Positions 8,445 to 16,087 of a DNA stretch of 21,188 nt are shown here, piece after piece (the stretch's first letter is position 1; every line of letters begins with the position of its first letter). The position numbers and the translations under genes were made by a program. The notes below the pieces were generated by a model. The model worked only from the letters and a program-made list of their open reading frames with translations. It was not told where the DNA came from and made no database searches. The stretch is from an uncultured Clostridia bacterium (GTDB lineage: Bacteria; Bacillota; Clostridia; Oscillospirales; Acutalibacteraceae): positions 1-21,188 of the forward strand of contig CAJFUH010000120.1 in NCBI GenBank assembly GCA_904420155.1. Direction: 5' to 3'.

Positions 8445-9335
8445 CTATAACATGTTTTTAAAGCTGCTTCCCCATACCTCTGTAGTTTCAATGATAGAAA
8501 TAAAAGCGTGGGGATCTACCCTTTTGATAAAGGAGCGTAGTTCCGGGAAATCCCTATTATACACGATACAATACAGGATTTCTTTGGGAGTACCTGTATA
8601 GGCGCCTTCCCCGTGGATAATAGTCACTCCTGTTTGGAATAGAACAGTGATTTCCTTTTTTAGTAATTCCGATTGGTCAGAGACAATCAAAAACATCTTT
8701 TTGCGATCCATGATCGAGATAAAATAGTCTGTAGCAAAAGAGGTGACAAAGAGGGAGACCGCTGTATAGAGCCCGCTGTTTACCCCAAACCAGATCATAC
8801 CGCATAAAATAATGACGATATTTAGAATAAAGCTATAAGTGCCGATATTTCCTTTTCCCCGATGCCGGCGGAGATAGAGGGCTAAAATATCCAATCCGCC
8901 GCTGGAACCATTGTGAAGCATAGTCAAACCGATTCCGATCCCTTTAAAAACGCCGCCTAATACGCCCAAGACAAGGGGGTCGTCCATTTGGATCAAATGA
9001 GTCAAATCTTCTGTCATCCAGATAAAAAGGGAATTTGCGGCGATACCAATGGTAGAATACATAGTAAACTTAAAATCCAGCTTACAGATGCTTAAAATAA
9101 TCAGCGGAATGTTAAGAAGTAAGGTAGTCAGCCAGACGGGAATCTGTAACAGGTACTGTAGGATCAGGGAAGCGCCCGTCAGGCCGCCGGATAGCAACTG
9201 GGCATTGACGATGAAAAGATTGACCGCCAGGGAAAAGATGAACATACCCGCTAAAATATAAAAGAGATCAATTGCGTCATTTTTGGTGAATTTTGGGAGA
9301 GGGGAACGTTTTATCTTAATGTGGTCCTTTTTCAT
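8445..9335 (-). CDS. YitT-family membrane protein (DUF161 + DUF2179)
   Basis: A 296-aa protein of the YitT family, widespread in Firmicutes and of unproven function. About five membrane segments lie in the first 210 residues (near 24-44, 52-68, 70-86, 120-140, 165-185), with the family motifs LSGGLTG (48-54) and NGSSGGLDI (142-150). The C-terminal soluble DUF2179 domain (about 212-290) has HGEGAYTG (241-248). On the minus strand AGGAGGAG precedes the ATG. It has its own extended -10 promoter upstream and shares a terminator with uppP, so it is probably its own transcription unit and not part of the two genes further upstream. Confidence 0.9.
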   Translation of the reverse strand: MKKDHIKIKRSPLPKFTKNDAIDLFYILAGMFIFSLAVNLFIVNAQLLSGGLTGASLILQYLLQIPVWLTTLLLNIPLIILSICKLDFKFTMYSTIGIAANSLFIWMTEDLTHLIQMDDPLVLGVLGGVFKGIGIGLTMLHNGSSGGLDILALYLRRHRGKGNIGTYSFILNIVIILCGMIWFGVNSGLYTAVSLFVTSFATDYFISIMDRKKMFLIVSDQSELLKKEITVLFQTGVTIIHGEGAYTGTPKEILYCIVYNRDFPELRSFIKRVDPHAFISIIETTEVWGSSFKNML

Positions 9336-9358
9336 AGTGCACTCCTCCTGTTTTTTTC

Positions 9359-9388
9359 ATTATATCATTCTTTCTGATAAAATGGAAA
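9359..9388 (-). promoter_or_regulatory. promoter of the YitT-family gene
   Basis: Read on the minus strand, TGATATAAT (9367 down to 9359) is a perfect -10 with TG extension; TTTCCA (9388-9383) lies 18 nt further up as a modest -35. The leader before the ribosome binding site is about 20 nt. Confidence 0.65.
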
Positions 9389-9452
9389 TATAAAATAAAA
9401 TTTTATAAATTATGCTGTAAAAAAGAATGGGGATTTTCAATGAAATGCTGAT

Positions 9453-9498
9453 CAAAGAAATAGGCTAAGCAATCGGGTTCCAATCCGACTGCTTAGCC
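9453..9498 (-). terminator. terminator of the VTT protein operon
   Basis: On the minus strand GGCTAAGCA pairs with TGCTTAGCC, and TCGG pairs with CCGA inside with one A/C mismatch, followed by TATTTCTTTG. It lies 22 nt after the VTT stop codon and upstream of the YitT promoter. Confidence 0.75.
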
Positions 9499-9520
9499 CA
9501 TAATTAAAAAGTTGCCGATC

Positions 9521-10348
9521 TTAATTTTTATTTTTTTCCGAGGGAACGATCTCCTTTGCCTGTTTATTTTTCCGGCGGACCAGATAATTGTAAAGAAGGA
9601 GCCCTATGCCGCTGATCACAATCGTAATGACAAAGACGATTACAGCAAAGGTATAATCCTGTAGCCCCAAAGCATGTCCGCCAATGGTAGAGGTGATCAC
9701 CGATGGAATTCTGGCAAAGGAAGAGATCAAAAGGAAAGAAGGAAGCTTCATAGAAGTCAGCCCCATAAAGTAGGTGAGTAAATCTTTTGGAGTGCCTGGA
9801 ATAAAGAAACTGATAAAAACAAAAAGATTCCTCTTTTTTTCTGTATTGATAAAACGCAATTCATTGATTTTTTCGCGGGGAACAAAGGCTTCCACCATTT
9901 TTATGCCTAATTTTTTGGTCAACAAAAAAATAAATGCAGAACCTATGGCAGCCCCCAACAAAACCAAAAAAGTCCCTTCCCAGGCGCCAAAGGCATAGCC
10001 GGCCCCAATCTCAATCACTTCGCCCGGAATGACGGCTACCACTACTTGCAGTATAATCATCCCAACCAGGAGGAATCGGCCCCAGAATCCCTGCTGGTCG
10101 ATCCATTGGCGGAACTGTTCGGGGTGAGAGGAGAACTCCAACAGGGGCTTTCCAAGGGTAAAGGTTATCACCAGAAAAAAGGCGATGAGCACAATAAAAG
10201 ATAGGATACTGACAATCCGTCTCTTTTTACGGTAAGCGCGTTCTTCTGGGGATACGATATCCCTATTTTGTTTGTCTTGGGAATCTGTTTTCCCAAAAAA
10301 CAGATATTTTATTGCTTTTCCGGGATGGTATAAGAAGTTGTGTCCCAT
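9521..10348 (-). CDS. VTT/DedA-family membrane protein (TVP38/TMEM64-like)
   Basis: A 275-aa membrane protein of the SNARE-associated/VTT (DedA, TVP38, TMEM64) family. Members move or scramble lipids; some DedA proteins recycle undecaprenyl phosphate. A charged cytosolic N-terminus (1-44) precedes the first helix (45-65). The VTT core shows IPGEVIEIGAGYAFG (107-121), the re-entrant motif FIPGTPKDLLTYFMG (182-196) and ARIPSVITSTIGG (212-224), then a last helix (232-255) and a Lys-rich tail. AAGGAG sits 7 nt before the ATG. The start overlaps the upstream gene by 40 nt, so the two are translated as a pair. Substrate unknown. Confidence 0.88.
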   Translation of the reverse strand: MGHNFLYHPGKAIKYLFFGKTDSQDKQNRDIVSPEERAYRKKRRIVSILSFIVLIAFFLVITFTLGKPLLEFSSHPEQFRQWIDQQGFWGRFLLVGMIILQVVVAVIPGEVIEIGAGYAFGAWEGTFLVLLGAAIGSAFIFLLTKKLGIKMVEAFVPREKINELRFINTEKKRNLFVFISFFIPGTPKDLLTYFMGLTSMKLPSFLLISSFARIPSVITSTIGGHALGLQDYTFAVIVFVITIVISGIGLLLYNYLVRRKNKQAKEIVPSEKNKN

Positions 10349-11529
10349 TTTCGTTCTCCTTTATAGGGGTAAATTTCTTTAGAAACGAGGAAAGGGTCCC
10401 CTCGTTTCCATCCGTGCAGCAGGCGTGCGTAATAAAAGCCGGGGGTTACAATGCGATGGGCTGGGGCAAGTTTTAAGAAACGTAATAAGAAATTACAGAA
10501 AAACGTACAATTATTGCGTAGGATAAAATAGGTCTTCCAGGGACCGTGGGTGAATTTATAGAAAGTTGCGCCTGTGGCCTGTTGCAGACAAGATGCATAT
10601 TCGGAAGAGGAATCAGCGGGAGGATTCCACGGCTCAGTTTGCTGTTTGACTGATTGGATGTTGATGCGCAGCTGTTGCTTTTGTTCTTCTGATAGGCGAA
10701 TCCCAAAACTGAAAATGGTCTTTTTACTATAGCTTCTACAGAATTTCAAATATTTTTCCTTATCTGGGGCGAAAAAAATCATTCCTTCCCCAAACATGCC
10801 GTCTAGTTTTTGGGAAGAAGCATCGTATCCGCCAAAGGAAATTACTTGATGATCGAAATAAAGGTCGGTATGGCCCAGTTTGCCATATTTGGTATCAGCG
10901 ACATGGATAAATAATTCCACGTCCGGCGGCTCGGGAAAACGGCTCTCTTTTTCAAAGGGAGAATGGGATTTCATGATGAAATAAGGGAGAAAGGAAGAAA
11001 AGAGTAAGGGAAGTCCTTTCCCATCCAGGGTATCAGGTTTCCAGAGAAATCCATATAGGCCGATCGTCAAGGGGATCAGAAAAATCCAGATAACATCCCA
11101 CAAAAGAGAATGCTGAACACAGAGACAAAGCAGCCAAGAACATACTCCGGCAATAACCAAAAGGGTTCCCATTCCCACAAGGGCAAAAGTCCCTGGGACT
11201 TTTTGGCGAGCGAGAAGGAATCGATTGATGAGAAGCAATAGGATGTAAAGGGCTCCATAGAAAATGAGAAACGCGGGTAAAATAATACAATAAGAAACAA
11301 AAGGAAATACTAGGAAAATAACAGATAGCGTCAGGCATCCCCATGAGAGAGGGCGAATTGTTTGAAAAAGGGGAGACCGATGTTCCAGATATATCCATAC
11401 GCCCAAAAAGCTGACGACAACGACGAAAGAACAAAGGAGGGATAAAGGCTCCGTCCGTCCCTGTGAGAAAAGAAAAAAAGTAAGGAAAATGAAAAACAAA
11501 AGGGACAGTTTGAATTTTTGCTTACACAT
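10309..11529 (-). CDS. membrane protein with possible permuted papain-like domain
   Basis: A 406-aa protein that I cannot name with certainty. The start was set at the ATG ending at 11529, with GAGGTG 8 nt upstream; a longer frame starting at 11583 lacks a site. About six membrane helices fill residues 8-162. The C-terminal soluble part (196-406) has DVELFIHVADTKYGKLGHTDLYF with a candidate His220, then ISFGGYD, and 120 residues later RNNCTFFCNFLLRF with candidate Cys341. His before Cys, with the Cys opening a helix after an Asn, is the order seen in circularly permuted papain-like proteins (LRAT, YiiX, DUF4105). That assignment is inference. It is first in a two-gene unit with the VTT protein, suggesting a joint role at the membrane. 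Confidence 0.65.
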   Translation of the reverse strand: MCKQKFKLSLLFFIFLTFFLFSQGRTEPLSLLCSFVVVVSFLGVWIYLEHRSPLFQTIRPLSWGCLTLSVIFLVFPFVSYCIILPAFLIFYGALYILLLLINRFLLARQKVPGTFALVGMGTLLVIAGVCSWLLCLCVQHSLLWDVIWIFLIPLTIGLYGFLWKPDTLDGKGLPLLFSSFLPYFIMKSHSPFEKESRFPEPPDVELFIHVADTKYGKLGHTDLYFDHQVISFGGYDASSQKLDGMFGEGMIFFAPDKEKYLKFCRSYSKKTIFSFGIRLSEEQKQQLRINIQSVKQQTEPWNPPADSSSEYASCLQQATGATFYKFTHGPWKTYFILRNNCTFFCNFLLRFLKLAPAHRIVTPGFYYARLLHGWKRGDPFLVSKEIYPYKGERKWDTTSYTIPEKQ

Positions 11530-11647
11530 GCGGCATTCACCTCGTCCTTTAGTATAAAGGATGGAAAAGAAAAGTGGTATCATTTTGCCTTACACTATTC
11601 TTACAAATTTGAAAGATAAGAAAAATTTATAGAAAGGGAATTTTTCC

Positions 11648-11676
11648 TTGACAACCAAGAGGGAATAAGATATAAT
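11648..11676 (+). promoter_or_regulatory. consensus promoter of ylxM-ffh-rpsP-khpA
   Basis: TTGACA at 11648-11653 and TATAAT at 11671-11676, spaced by exactly 17 nt, a full sigma-A consensus. Start of transcription near 11683 leaves about 46 nt before ylxM. Confidence 0.9.
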
Positions 11677-11728
11677 GGCAAAAGCGTAAAGTAATAAGAC
11701 TTTACATGGTCCGCAGAGGAGGAACATC

Positions 11729-12094
11729 ATGGCAAAAAATTTGGAAGTTTCTTTTCTACTGGATTTCTATGGGGAAATGCTGACCGAAAAACAGCGGGAA
11801 GCAGTGGAATCATATTATTTTGAAGATTTATCTTTGGCCGAAATCGCAGATAACCAAGGGATCAGCCGGCAGGGAGTAAGGGACGCCATCAAACGTTCTG
11901 AGACGTTGTTGTTTGAGATGGAAGAACGGTTGGGTCTTGCCAAAAGATTCCGGGAAATACAGGAAGGTCTGAAGATGATATCACAAGCGGCTCAAGCTAT
12001 TGCTGATTATAACAATAGGTGCGGTTATTCTACAGAATTGCGTAATCAAGTAGCGGTCATTCAGGATACGGTACAAAAGTTATGCGAGGAATGA
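11729..12094 (+). CDS. ylxM: YlxM-family SRP-associated DNA-binding-like protein
   Basis: A 121-aa protein of the UPF0122/YlxM family, which almost always precedes ffh in Firmicutes and has been tied to signal recognition particle assembly or activity. A sigma-70 region-4-like helix-turn-helix is visible: LTEKQREAVESYYFEDLSL (18-36) and EIADNQGISRQGVRDAIKR (38-56). The rest (57-121) is helical and acidic. AGAGGAGG at 11715-11722 is 6 nt before the ATG. It is the first gene behind the consensus promoter and lies 65 nt ahead of ffh, matching the usual pairing. Confidence 0.93.
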   Translation: MAKNLEVSFLLDFYGEMLTEKQREAVESYYFEDLSLAEIADNQGISRQGVRDAIKRSETLLFEMEERLGLAKRFREIQEGLKMISQAAQAIADYNNRCGYSTELRNQVAVIQDTVQKLCEE

Positions 12095-12159
12095 GATACA
12101 GATAGAATGTAAGAACAGAGAATGACAGTTTGGAAAACGGTGAAGAAGGGGTGACTGAG

Positions 12160-13509
12160 ATGGCATTTGACGGTTTGGCCGATAAGCTTTCCGCAGCGTT
12201 TAAACGGCTGAAATCGAAAGGTAAATTGTCAGAATCAGATGTAAAAGAAGCTATGCGAGAGGTAAGGCTTGCCCTTTTAGAAGCGGATGTCAACTATAAA
12301 GTAGCCAAAGATTTTACGAATAGGGTCACAGAGCGCGCGATTGGCTCAGAAGTAATGGAAAGCCTCACGCCGGCCCAGATGGTTATCAAGATTGTGAATG
12401 AGGAATTGACCCAGTTGATGGGAGGAACCAACGAAAGGCTGGCGTCTCCCTCCAAGCCGCCTTTGGTTATCATGCTGTGCGGCTTGCAGGGCTCCGGTAA
12501 AACCACTCACGCTGGAAAATTGGCTTTCATGATGAAAAAGAAAGGGCATCGGCCATTGCTGGTAGCCTGTGATATTTACCGTCCCGCCGCCATTACCCAG
12601 TTGCAGGTGGTGGGAGAAAAAGCAGGGGTACCTGTATTTGAGATGGGGAAAACCGACCCGGTTGAGATTTCCCAGAAAGCCATTGCCCATGCAAAGGATC
12701 ACGGCAATGACATCGTGATTTTGGATACGGCAGGACGTCTGCATATCGACGAAGAATTGATGGATGAGCTCAAGAGGATCAAGGGAAAGGTAGAACCGCA
12801 TGAAATCCTCCTGGTGGTAGACGCGATGACTGGACAGGATGCAGTCAATGTGGCCAAATCTTTCCATGAGCTGTTGGATATTACCGGCGTTATCCTTACC
12901 AAATTGGACGGCGATACCAGGGGCGGCGCGGCGCTTTCTGTGCGCGCTGTTACCGGCCGACCTATTAAATTTGCGGGTGTGGGAGAAAAATTGGAGGATC
13001 TGGAGGTCTTCCATCCAGACCGCATGGCTTCCCGTATTTTGGGAATGGGCGATATGCTCACCTTAATTGAGGAAGCAGAAAGCAAGTTGGATCGCAAAAA
13101 GGCTGAAGAGATGGCGGAAAAGCTGTCCCAAAATAAATTTGATTTAAACGATCTGCTTGATCAGTTTAATCAGGTGAAAAAAATGGGACCGCTGAAATCA
13201 GTCATTTCCAAATTGCCCGGCCTGGATAAAAAGATTCAGGATGTGGATATCGACGACCGCCAGATGGACCGGATGTGCGCCATTATTCTATCAATGACAT
13301 TGGCGGAGCGGGAAAGGCCCGCAATAATTAATCCTTCCCGGAAACGAAGAATCGCAGCGGGAAGCGGCATGAAAGTGGAAGATGTGAATCGCCTGCTCAA
13401 ACAGTTTGAACAGATGCAGAAACTGATGAAACAGTTTGGCGGGAAGAATGGAAAAGGAAAACGGCGCAGGATCCCTAATCTGGGAGCGCTGGGCGGTTTT
13501 CCACGATAA
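12160..13509 (+). CDS. ffh: signal recognition particle GTPase Ffh
   Basis: SRP54 homologue, 449 aa, which binds SRP RNA and signal sequences and brings ribosomes to FtsY at the membrane. The start is the ATG at 12160 (MAFDGLADKL), 5 nt after GGGGTGA; the in-frame TTG at 12130 is rejected. The N-domain (1-90) is followed by the G-domain with GLQGSGKTT (108-116), DIYRPAAITQL, DTAGRLHID (189-197) and TKLDGDTRGG (247-256). The Met-rich M-domain (about 300-449) has RIAAGSG and a run of QMQKLMKQFGG for RNA and signal-peptide binding. In the P-loop His replaces the more common third Thr (KTTHAGKLA). Confidence 0.97.
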   Translation: MAFDGLADKLSAAFKRLKSKGKLSESDVKEAMREVRLALLEADVNYKVAKDFTNRVTERAIGSEVMESLTPAQMVIKIVNEELTQLMGGTNERLASPSKPPLVIMLCGLQGSGKTTHAGKLAFMMKKKGHRPLLVACDIYRPAAITQLQVVGEKAGVPVFEMGKTDPVEISQKAIAHAKDHGNDIVILDTAGRLHIDEELMDELKRIKGKVEPHEILLVVDAMTGQDAVNVAKSFHELLDITGVILTKLDGDTRGGAALSVRAVTGRPIKFAGVGEKLEDLEVFHPDRMASRILGMGDMLTLIEEAESKLDRKKAEEMAEKLSQNKFDLNDLLDQFNQVKKMGPLKSVISKLPGLDKKIQDVDIDDRQMDRMCAIILSMTLAERERPAIINPSRKRRIAAGSGMKVEDVNRLLKQFEQMQKLMKQFGGKNGKGKRRRIPNLGALGGFPR

Positions 13510-13556
13510 GATCAGCATTCATCCAGCCGGGATCATTCCTGATTGGTGAAGATATA

Positions 13557-13570
13557 GGGCCGCTAGGCCC
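13557..13570 (+). other. GC-rich hairpin in the rpsP leader
   Basis: GGGCC-GCTA-GGCCC forms a perfect 5-bp stem with a tetraloop, 12 nt before the rpsP ribosome binding site. There is no T-run, so it is not a terminator. It may tune rpsP translation or protect the mRNA; function unknown. Confidence 0.45.
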
Positions 13571-13597
13571 GTAATAAACAATGGAGGTGAATGTTAG

Positions 13598-13840
13598 ATG
13601 GCAGTTAAGATCAGACTTCGCCGCATGGGCGCGAAAAAAGCTCCTTATTATCGTATTGTTGTGGCGGATTCCAGATATCCCCGTGATGGCCGTTTTATCG
13701 AAGAAATCGGTACTTACAATCCTATGGTAGAACCCTCTGAGTTCAAGGTGGACGCAGAGAAAGCCAAAAAGTGGATTGCAAATGGTGCTCAGCCGACCGA
13801 TACTGTGAAGGCTTTGTTTAAAAAGAACGAAGTTCTTTAA
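13598..13840 (+). CDS. rpsP: 30S ribosomal protein S16
   Basis: An 80-aa protein matching bS16 from end to end: MAVKIRLRRMGAKKAPYYR, the VADSRYPRDGRFIEEIGTYNP core and the PTDTVKALFKK tail. It binds 16S rRNA and helps assemble the 30S subunit. GGAGGTGA at 13583-13590 lies 7 nt before the ATG. It follows ffh by 88 nt and precedes khpA by 18 nt, the usual Firmicutes order. Confidence 0.97.
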   Translation: MAVKIRLRRMGAKKAPYYRIVVADSRYPRDGRFIEEIGTYNPMVEPSEFKVDAEKAKKWIANGAQPTDTVKALFKKNEVL

Positions 13841-13858
13841 TATTCGGAGGTGTCACGG

Positions 13859-14092
13859 TTGAAAGACCTATTGGTATGTATTGCAAAAGGGCTGGTAGAA
13901 AATCCTGATTCCGTCCGTGTAGATGTGGACGATCCCAACGAAGAAGGCGTTGTGGTTTACCATCTCCATGTCGCGGAAAGTGACATGGGACGGGTAATCG
14001 GCAAGCAGGGACGCATTGCAAAGGCCATTCGTTTGGTTATGCGCGCAGCGGCTACCAGAAATAATTGCAAGGTTTCCGTCGAGATTGATTGA
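13859..14092 (+). CDS. khpA: KH-domain RNA-binding protein KhpA
   Basis: A 77-aa single-KH-domain protein (KhpA/YlqC family), which in streptococci forms a dimer with KhpB and affects cell division and RNA metabolism. The KH signature GRVIGKQGR (44-52) with GKQG as the RNA loop is intact. The start is TTG at 13859, 8 nt after GGAGG at 13846-13850; a GTG at 13850 overlaps that site and is rejected. It is last in the ylxM-ffh-rpsP unit and is followed at once by a terminator. Confidence 0.94.
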   Translation: MKDLLVCIAKGLVENPDSVRVDVDDPNEEGVVVYHLHVAESDMGRVIGKQGRIAKAIRLVMRAAATRNNCKVSVEID

Positions 14093-14107
14093 CGGATGTG
14101 ATATGGC

Positions 14108-14143
14108 AAAAAAGGGGACGTAGAACATACGCCCCTTTTCTTT
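14108..14143 (+). terminator. terminator after khpA
   Basis: AAAAGGGG-A-CGTA pairs with TACG-CCCCTTTT across loop GAACA with one bulged A, followed by CTTT. It splits the ffh-rpsP-khpA unit from rimM-trmD. Confidence 0.8.
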
Positions 14144-14322
14144 GTATAGACAGCCTTACAATACATGAGGCAAGGATTGGAACAGCTTTCAGAAAGAGGG
14201 AAGAAAAGCTGGCAAAGGTTAGTATGGGGAATCCCTCGTTGGGATTTTCTTCAGATAAACTGCATTCTCTCTTGATTATTTTTATATTGTCTTTTATGGG
14301 GTGCCCTTTTGTCCCGTCACTT

Positions 14323-14351
14323 TTTCAAAGACGGCGAAGGACTTTTATATT
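14323..14351 (+). promoter_or_regulatory. possible rimM-trmD promoter
   Basis: TTTCAA at 14323-14328 and TATATT at 14346-14351, spaced by 17 nt. The match is modest, but a promoter is expected here because the upstream unit ends in a terminator. Confidence 0.35.
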
Positions 14352-14406
14352 TTGGAGTGGGAGAATTAAAAACGCTTAATGGCAAAGATGACAGGAGGAA
14401 GGCCAA

Positions 14407-14919
14407 ATGTTGAAACAGTATCTGGAAGCAGGTAAAGTGGTGGGAACCCAAGGGCTGCGGGGAGAATTACGGGTACAGCCGTGGTGTGACAGCGCCGCTT
14501 TTCTATGCCGATTTAAACGCTTGTATTGGCGTGCTGGAGAAGAAGAAATTCTTGTGAAATCGGCGCGTGTGCATAAGAATTTAGCTTTATTGAAATTAGA
14601 AGGCGTGGATACCATTGAACAGGCCGACCAATTGCGCAACCGGATTTTGTTTATCAATCGGGAAGATTGCCAGCTGGCGGAAGGCGAATATTTTATCCAG
14701 GATCTGATAGGAATGCAGGTGATGGATGCGGACAGCGGCTGTTATTATGGCAGGCTGACAGACGTATTCCAAACAGGGGCCAATGATGTCTATCAAGTGA
14801 CCGATCAGGACGGGAAAAATTATCTGCTTCCTTCTATTCCAGAGGTTGTGATAGCGCGGGATATTCAGGCAGGCGTAATGAAAATTCGCCCGATGAGGGG
14901 GATTTTTGATGAGGATTGA
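14407..14919 (+). CDS. rimM: 16S rRNA processing protein RimM
   Basis: A 170-aa 30S maturation factor that assists assembly of the 30S head with S19. The N-terminal RimM barrel has GKVVGTQGLRGELRV (9-23). The C-terminal PRC-barrel has EYFIQDLIGMQV (94-105), TGANDVYQV (123-131) and LLPSIPEVV (140-148). AGGAGG lies 8 nt before the ATG. It overlaps trmD by 11 nt and, as usual, precedes it directly. Confidence 0.95.
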   Translation: MLKQYLEAGKVVGTQGLRGELRVQPWCDSAAFLCRFKRLYWRAGEEEILVKSARVHKNLALLKLEGVDTIEQADQLRNRILFINREDCQLAEGEYFIQDLIGMQVMDADSGCYYGRLTDVFQTGANDVYQVTDQDGKNYLLPSIPEVVIARDIQAGVMKIRPMRGIFDED

Positions 14920-15652
14920 TATCATTACGTTGTTCCCAGAGATGTGTGAAGCAGTCATGGGAGAGAGTATTTTGGGCCGCGCCCGCAAGAAGGGCGTTTT
15001 GGAAGTCTATTGTCACCAATTGCGGGATTATACATATGATAAGCATAACCGGGTAGATGACGCCCCGTATGGGGGAGGGATGGGTATGCTGCTGATGGCG
15101 GAACCCATCGCAGATTGTTTTGAACATATCTGTGCCCAAACGGAAACGCGTCCCTATTTGGTATATATGTCTCCCCAGGGGACCGTCCTCAACCAACAGA
15201 AAGTAAAAGAAATCGCAGAACATAAAAATATTTGCATTTTGTGCGGGCATTATGAAGGCGTGGATGAAAGAGTAATCGAGGAATTTGTGGATGAACAGAT
15301 TTCCATCGGTGATTTTGTACTTACTGGCGGGGAACTGCCCGCCCTCATTTTAGCTGATTCTGTCAGCCGCTTGGCTCCAGGCGTTCTTTCCGATGACGAA
15401 TGCTTTGAAGAGGAAAGCCATTTTAATGGTCTGTTGGAATATCCACAGTACACCCGGCCTTCTTGTTGGCGGGGAAGGGACATCCCCGATGTATTGCTAT
15501 CGGGACATCACGCCAATATAAAAAAATGGAGGCATCAGCAATCCCTGATCCGGACAGCGAGAACCCGCCCGGATCTGTTGGAAAAATTGGAACTTCCTCC
15601 AGAGGATCGCCAGTTTTTAGCGGAGTTTTTCCAGCAAAATGACAAAGAATAA
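14909..15652 (+). CDS. trmD: tRNA (guanine-N1-)-methyltransferase TrmD
   Basis: A 247-aa SPOUT methyltransferase that makes m1G37 in tRNAs reading codons with C at the first position, preventing frameshifts. The start is the ATG at 14909, 6 nt after AGGGGGA; the in-frame TTG at 14906 is rejected. The trefoil-knot SAM site has YMSPQG (86-91), CGHYEGVDERV (112-122) and IGDFVLTGGELPA (133-145). GLLEYPQYTRP marks the C-terminal tRNA domain. By my alignment Glu169 stands where E. coli has the catalytic Asp169, which I think is common in Clostridia. The usual downstream rplS is not present. Confidence 0.96.
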   Translation: MRIDIITLFPEMCEAVMGESILGRARKKGVLEVYCHQLRDYTYDKHNRVDDAPYGGGMGMLLMAEPIADCFEHICAQTETRPYLVYMSPQGTVLNQQKVKEIAEHKNICILCGHYEGVDERVIEEFVDEQISIGDFVLTGGELPALILADSVSRLAPGVLSDDECFEEESHFNGLLEYPQYTRPSCWRGRDIPDVLLSGHHANIKKWRHQQSLIRTARTRPDLLEKLELPPEDRQFLAEFFQQNDKE

Positions 15653-15713
15653 AGACTTTTTCATATTTTGCTGATTTGGATGTATACTAGGATTGGAAGA
15701 GATTTCTGTACAA

Positions 15714-15743
15714 TTGACGTTTATAAGAAAATTTTGATAGAAT
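15714..15743 (+). promoter_or_regulatory. promoter-like element with no gene assigned
   Basis: TTGACG at 15714-15719 and TAGAAT at 15738-15743 with an 18-nt spacer. A second candidate, TTCATA-17-TATACT, lies at 15660-15688. Neither points at a supported ORF; a small RNA or a long ptsH leader is possible. Confidence 0.4.
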
Positions 15744-16059
15744 ACGGGATCACTTGGAACGGCCATTGGGACAGAGAATGGCAGTCTGTTCTGAGGAGAT
15801 GACAGAGGATGACGCGTCCTATTTCCTTTTCTGGAACATGAGAATAAATCTTATTCCCTTAAAAATGGAGACAGGATCTTTTCGTGGAATAGAAAAAATA
15901 ATTTATACATTTTACAGAGACTTTATACAAATCGTCTGATGCCGAGATAGGTGGAAAAGGCGACTCACAAAAGTTTTCCACAATCATGTCAGAATGCACA
16001 AACACACTCCTTGACGGAATCTGTCGAATCGTTCATCAATCCAAAATTATCCGAATTGA

Positions 16060-16087
16060 TTGACGAGGCCTGTAATTGTGATATAAT
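16060..16087 (+). promoter_or_regulatory. ptsH promoter with extended -10
   Basis: TTGACG at 16060-16065 and TATAAT at 16082-16087 with 16-nt spacing; TG at 16079-16080 extends the -10. The leader is about 80 nt and contains CTAAA-CATTA-TTTAG (16144-16158) just before the ribosome binding site. Confidence 0.8.

Larger units (their letters stand above)
14093..14406 (+). other. 314-nt gap between khpA and rimM
   Basis: In most Firmicutes these two genes are adjacent. Here the gap holds an intrinsic terminator (14108-14143), a weak 6-bp hairpin AATCCC-TCGTT-GGGATT followed by TTCTTC (14230-14250), a CCGTC/GACGG dyad (14314-14334) and a weak promoter-like element (14323-14351). A frame of 34 codons beginning TTG at 14309 runs into rimM, but I do not call it as a gene. 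Confidence 0.5.

Noticed and set aside
9463..9498. Sequence with a TTCCAATCC-like loop resembling a tRNA T-arm end
   Set aside because: There is no D-arm or anticodon arm, and the whole piece folds as one long hairpin at the end of an operon, so it is a terminator.
12346..13014. A 222-codon minus-strand frame opposite ffh
   Set aside because: It is an antisense shadow of the conserved Ffh G-domain.
14089..14379. 96-codon frame between khpA and rimM
   Set aside because: It reads straight through the khpA terminator, starts inside khpA's last codons without a site, and is rich in residues typical of non-coding translation.
15754..15939. 61-codon frame in the trmD-ptsH gap
   Set aside because: The TTG start has no ribosome binding site, and the internal ATG at 15799 directly abuts GAGGAG with no spacing; the product is not recognisable.
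15974..15982. TTTTCCACA as a DnaA box and possible origin
   Set aside because: A single one-mismatch site (plus its inverted arm) with no AT-rich unwinding region or dnaA nearby is not enough to call an origin.
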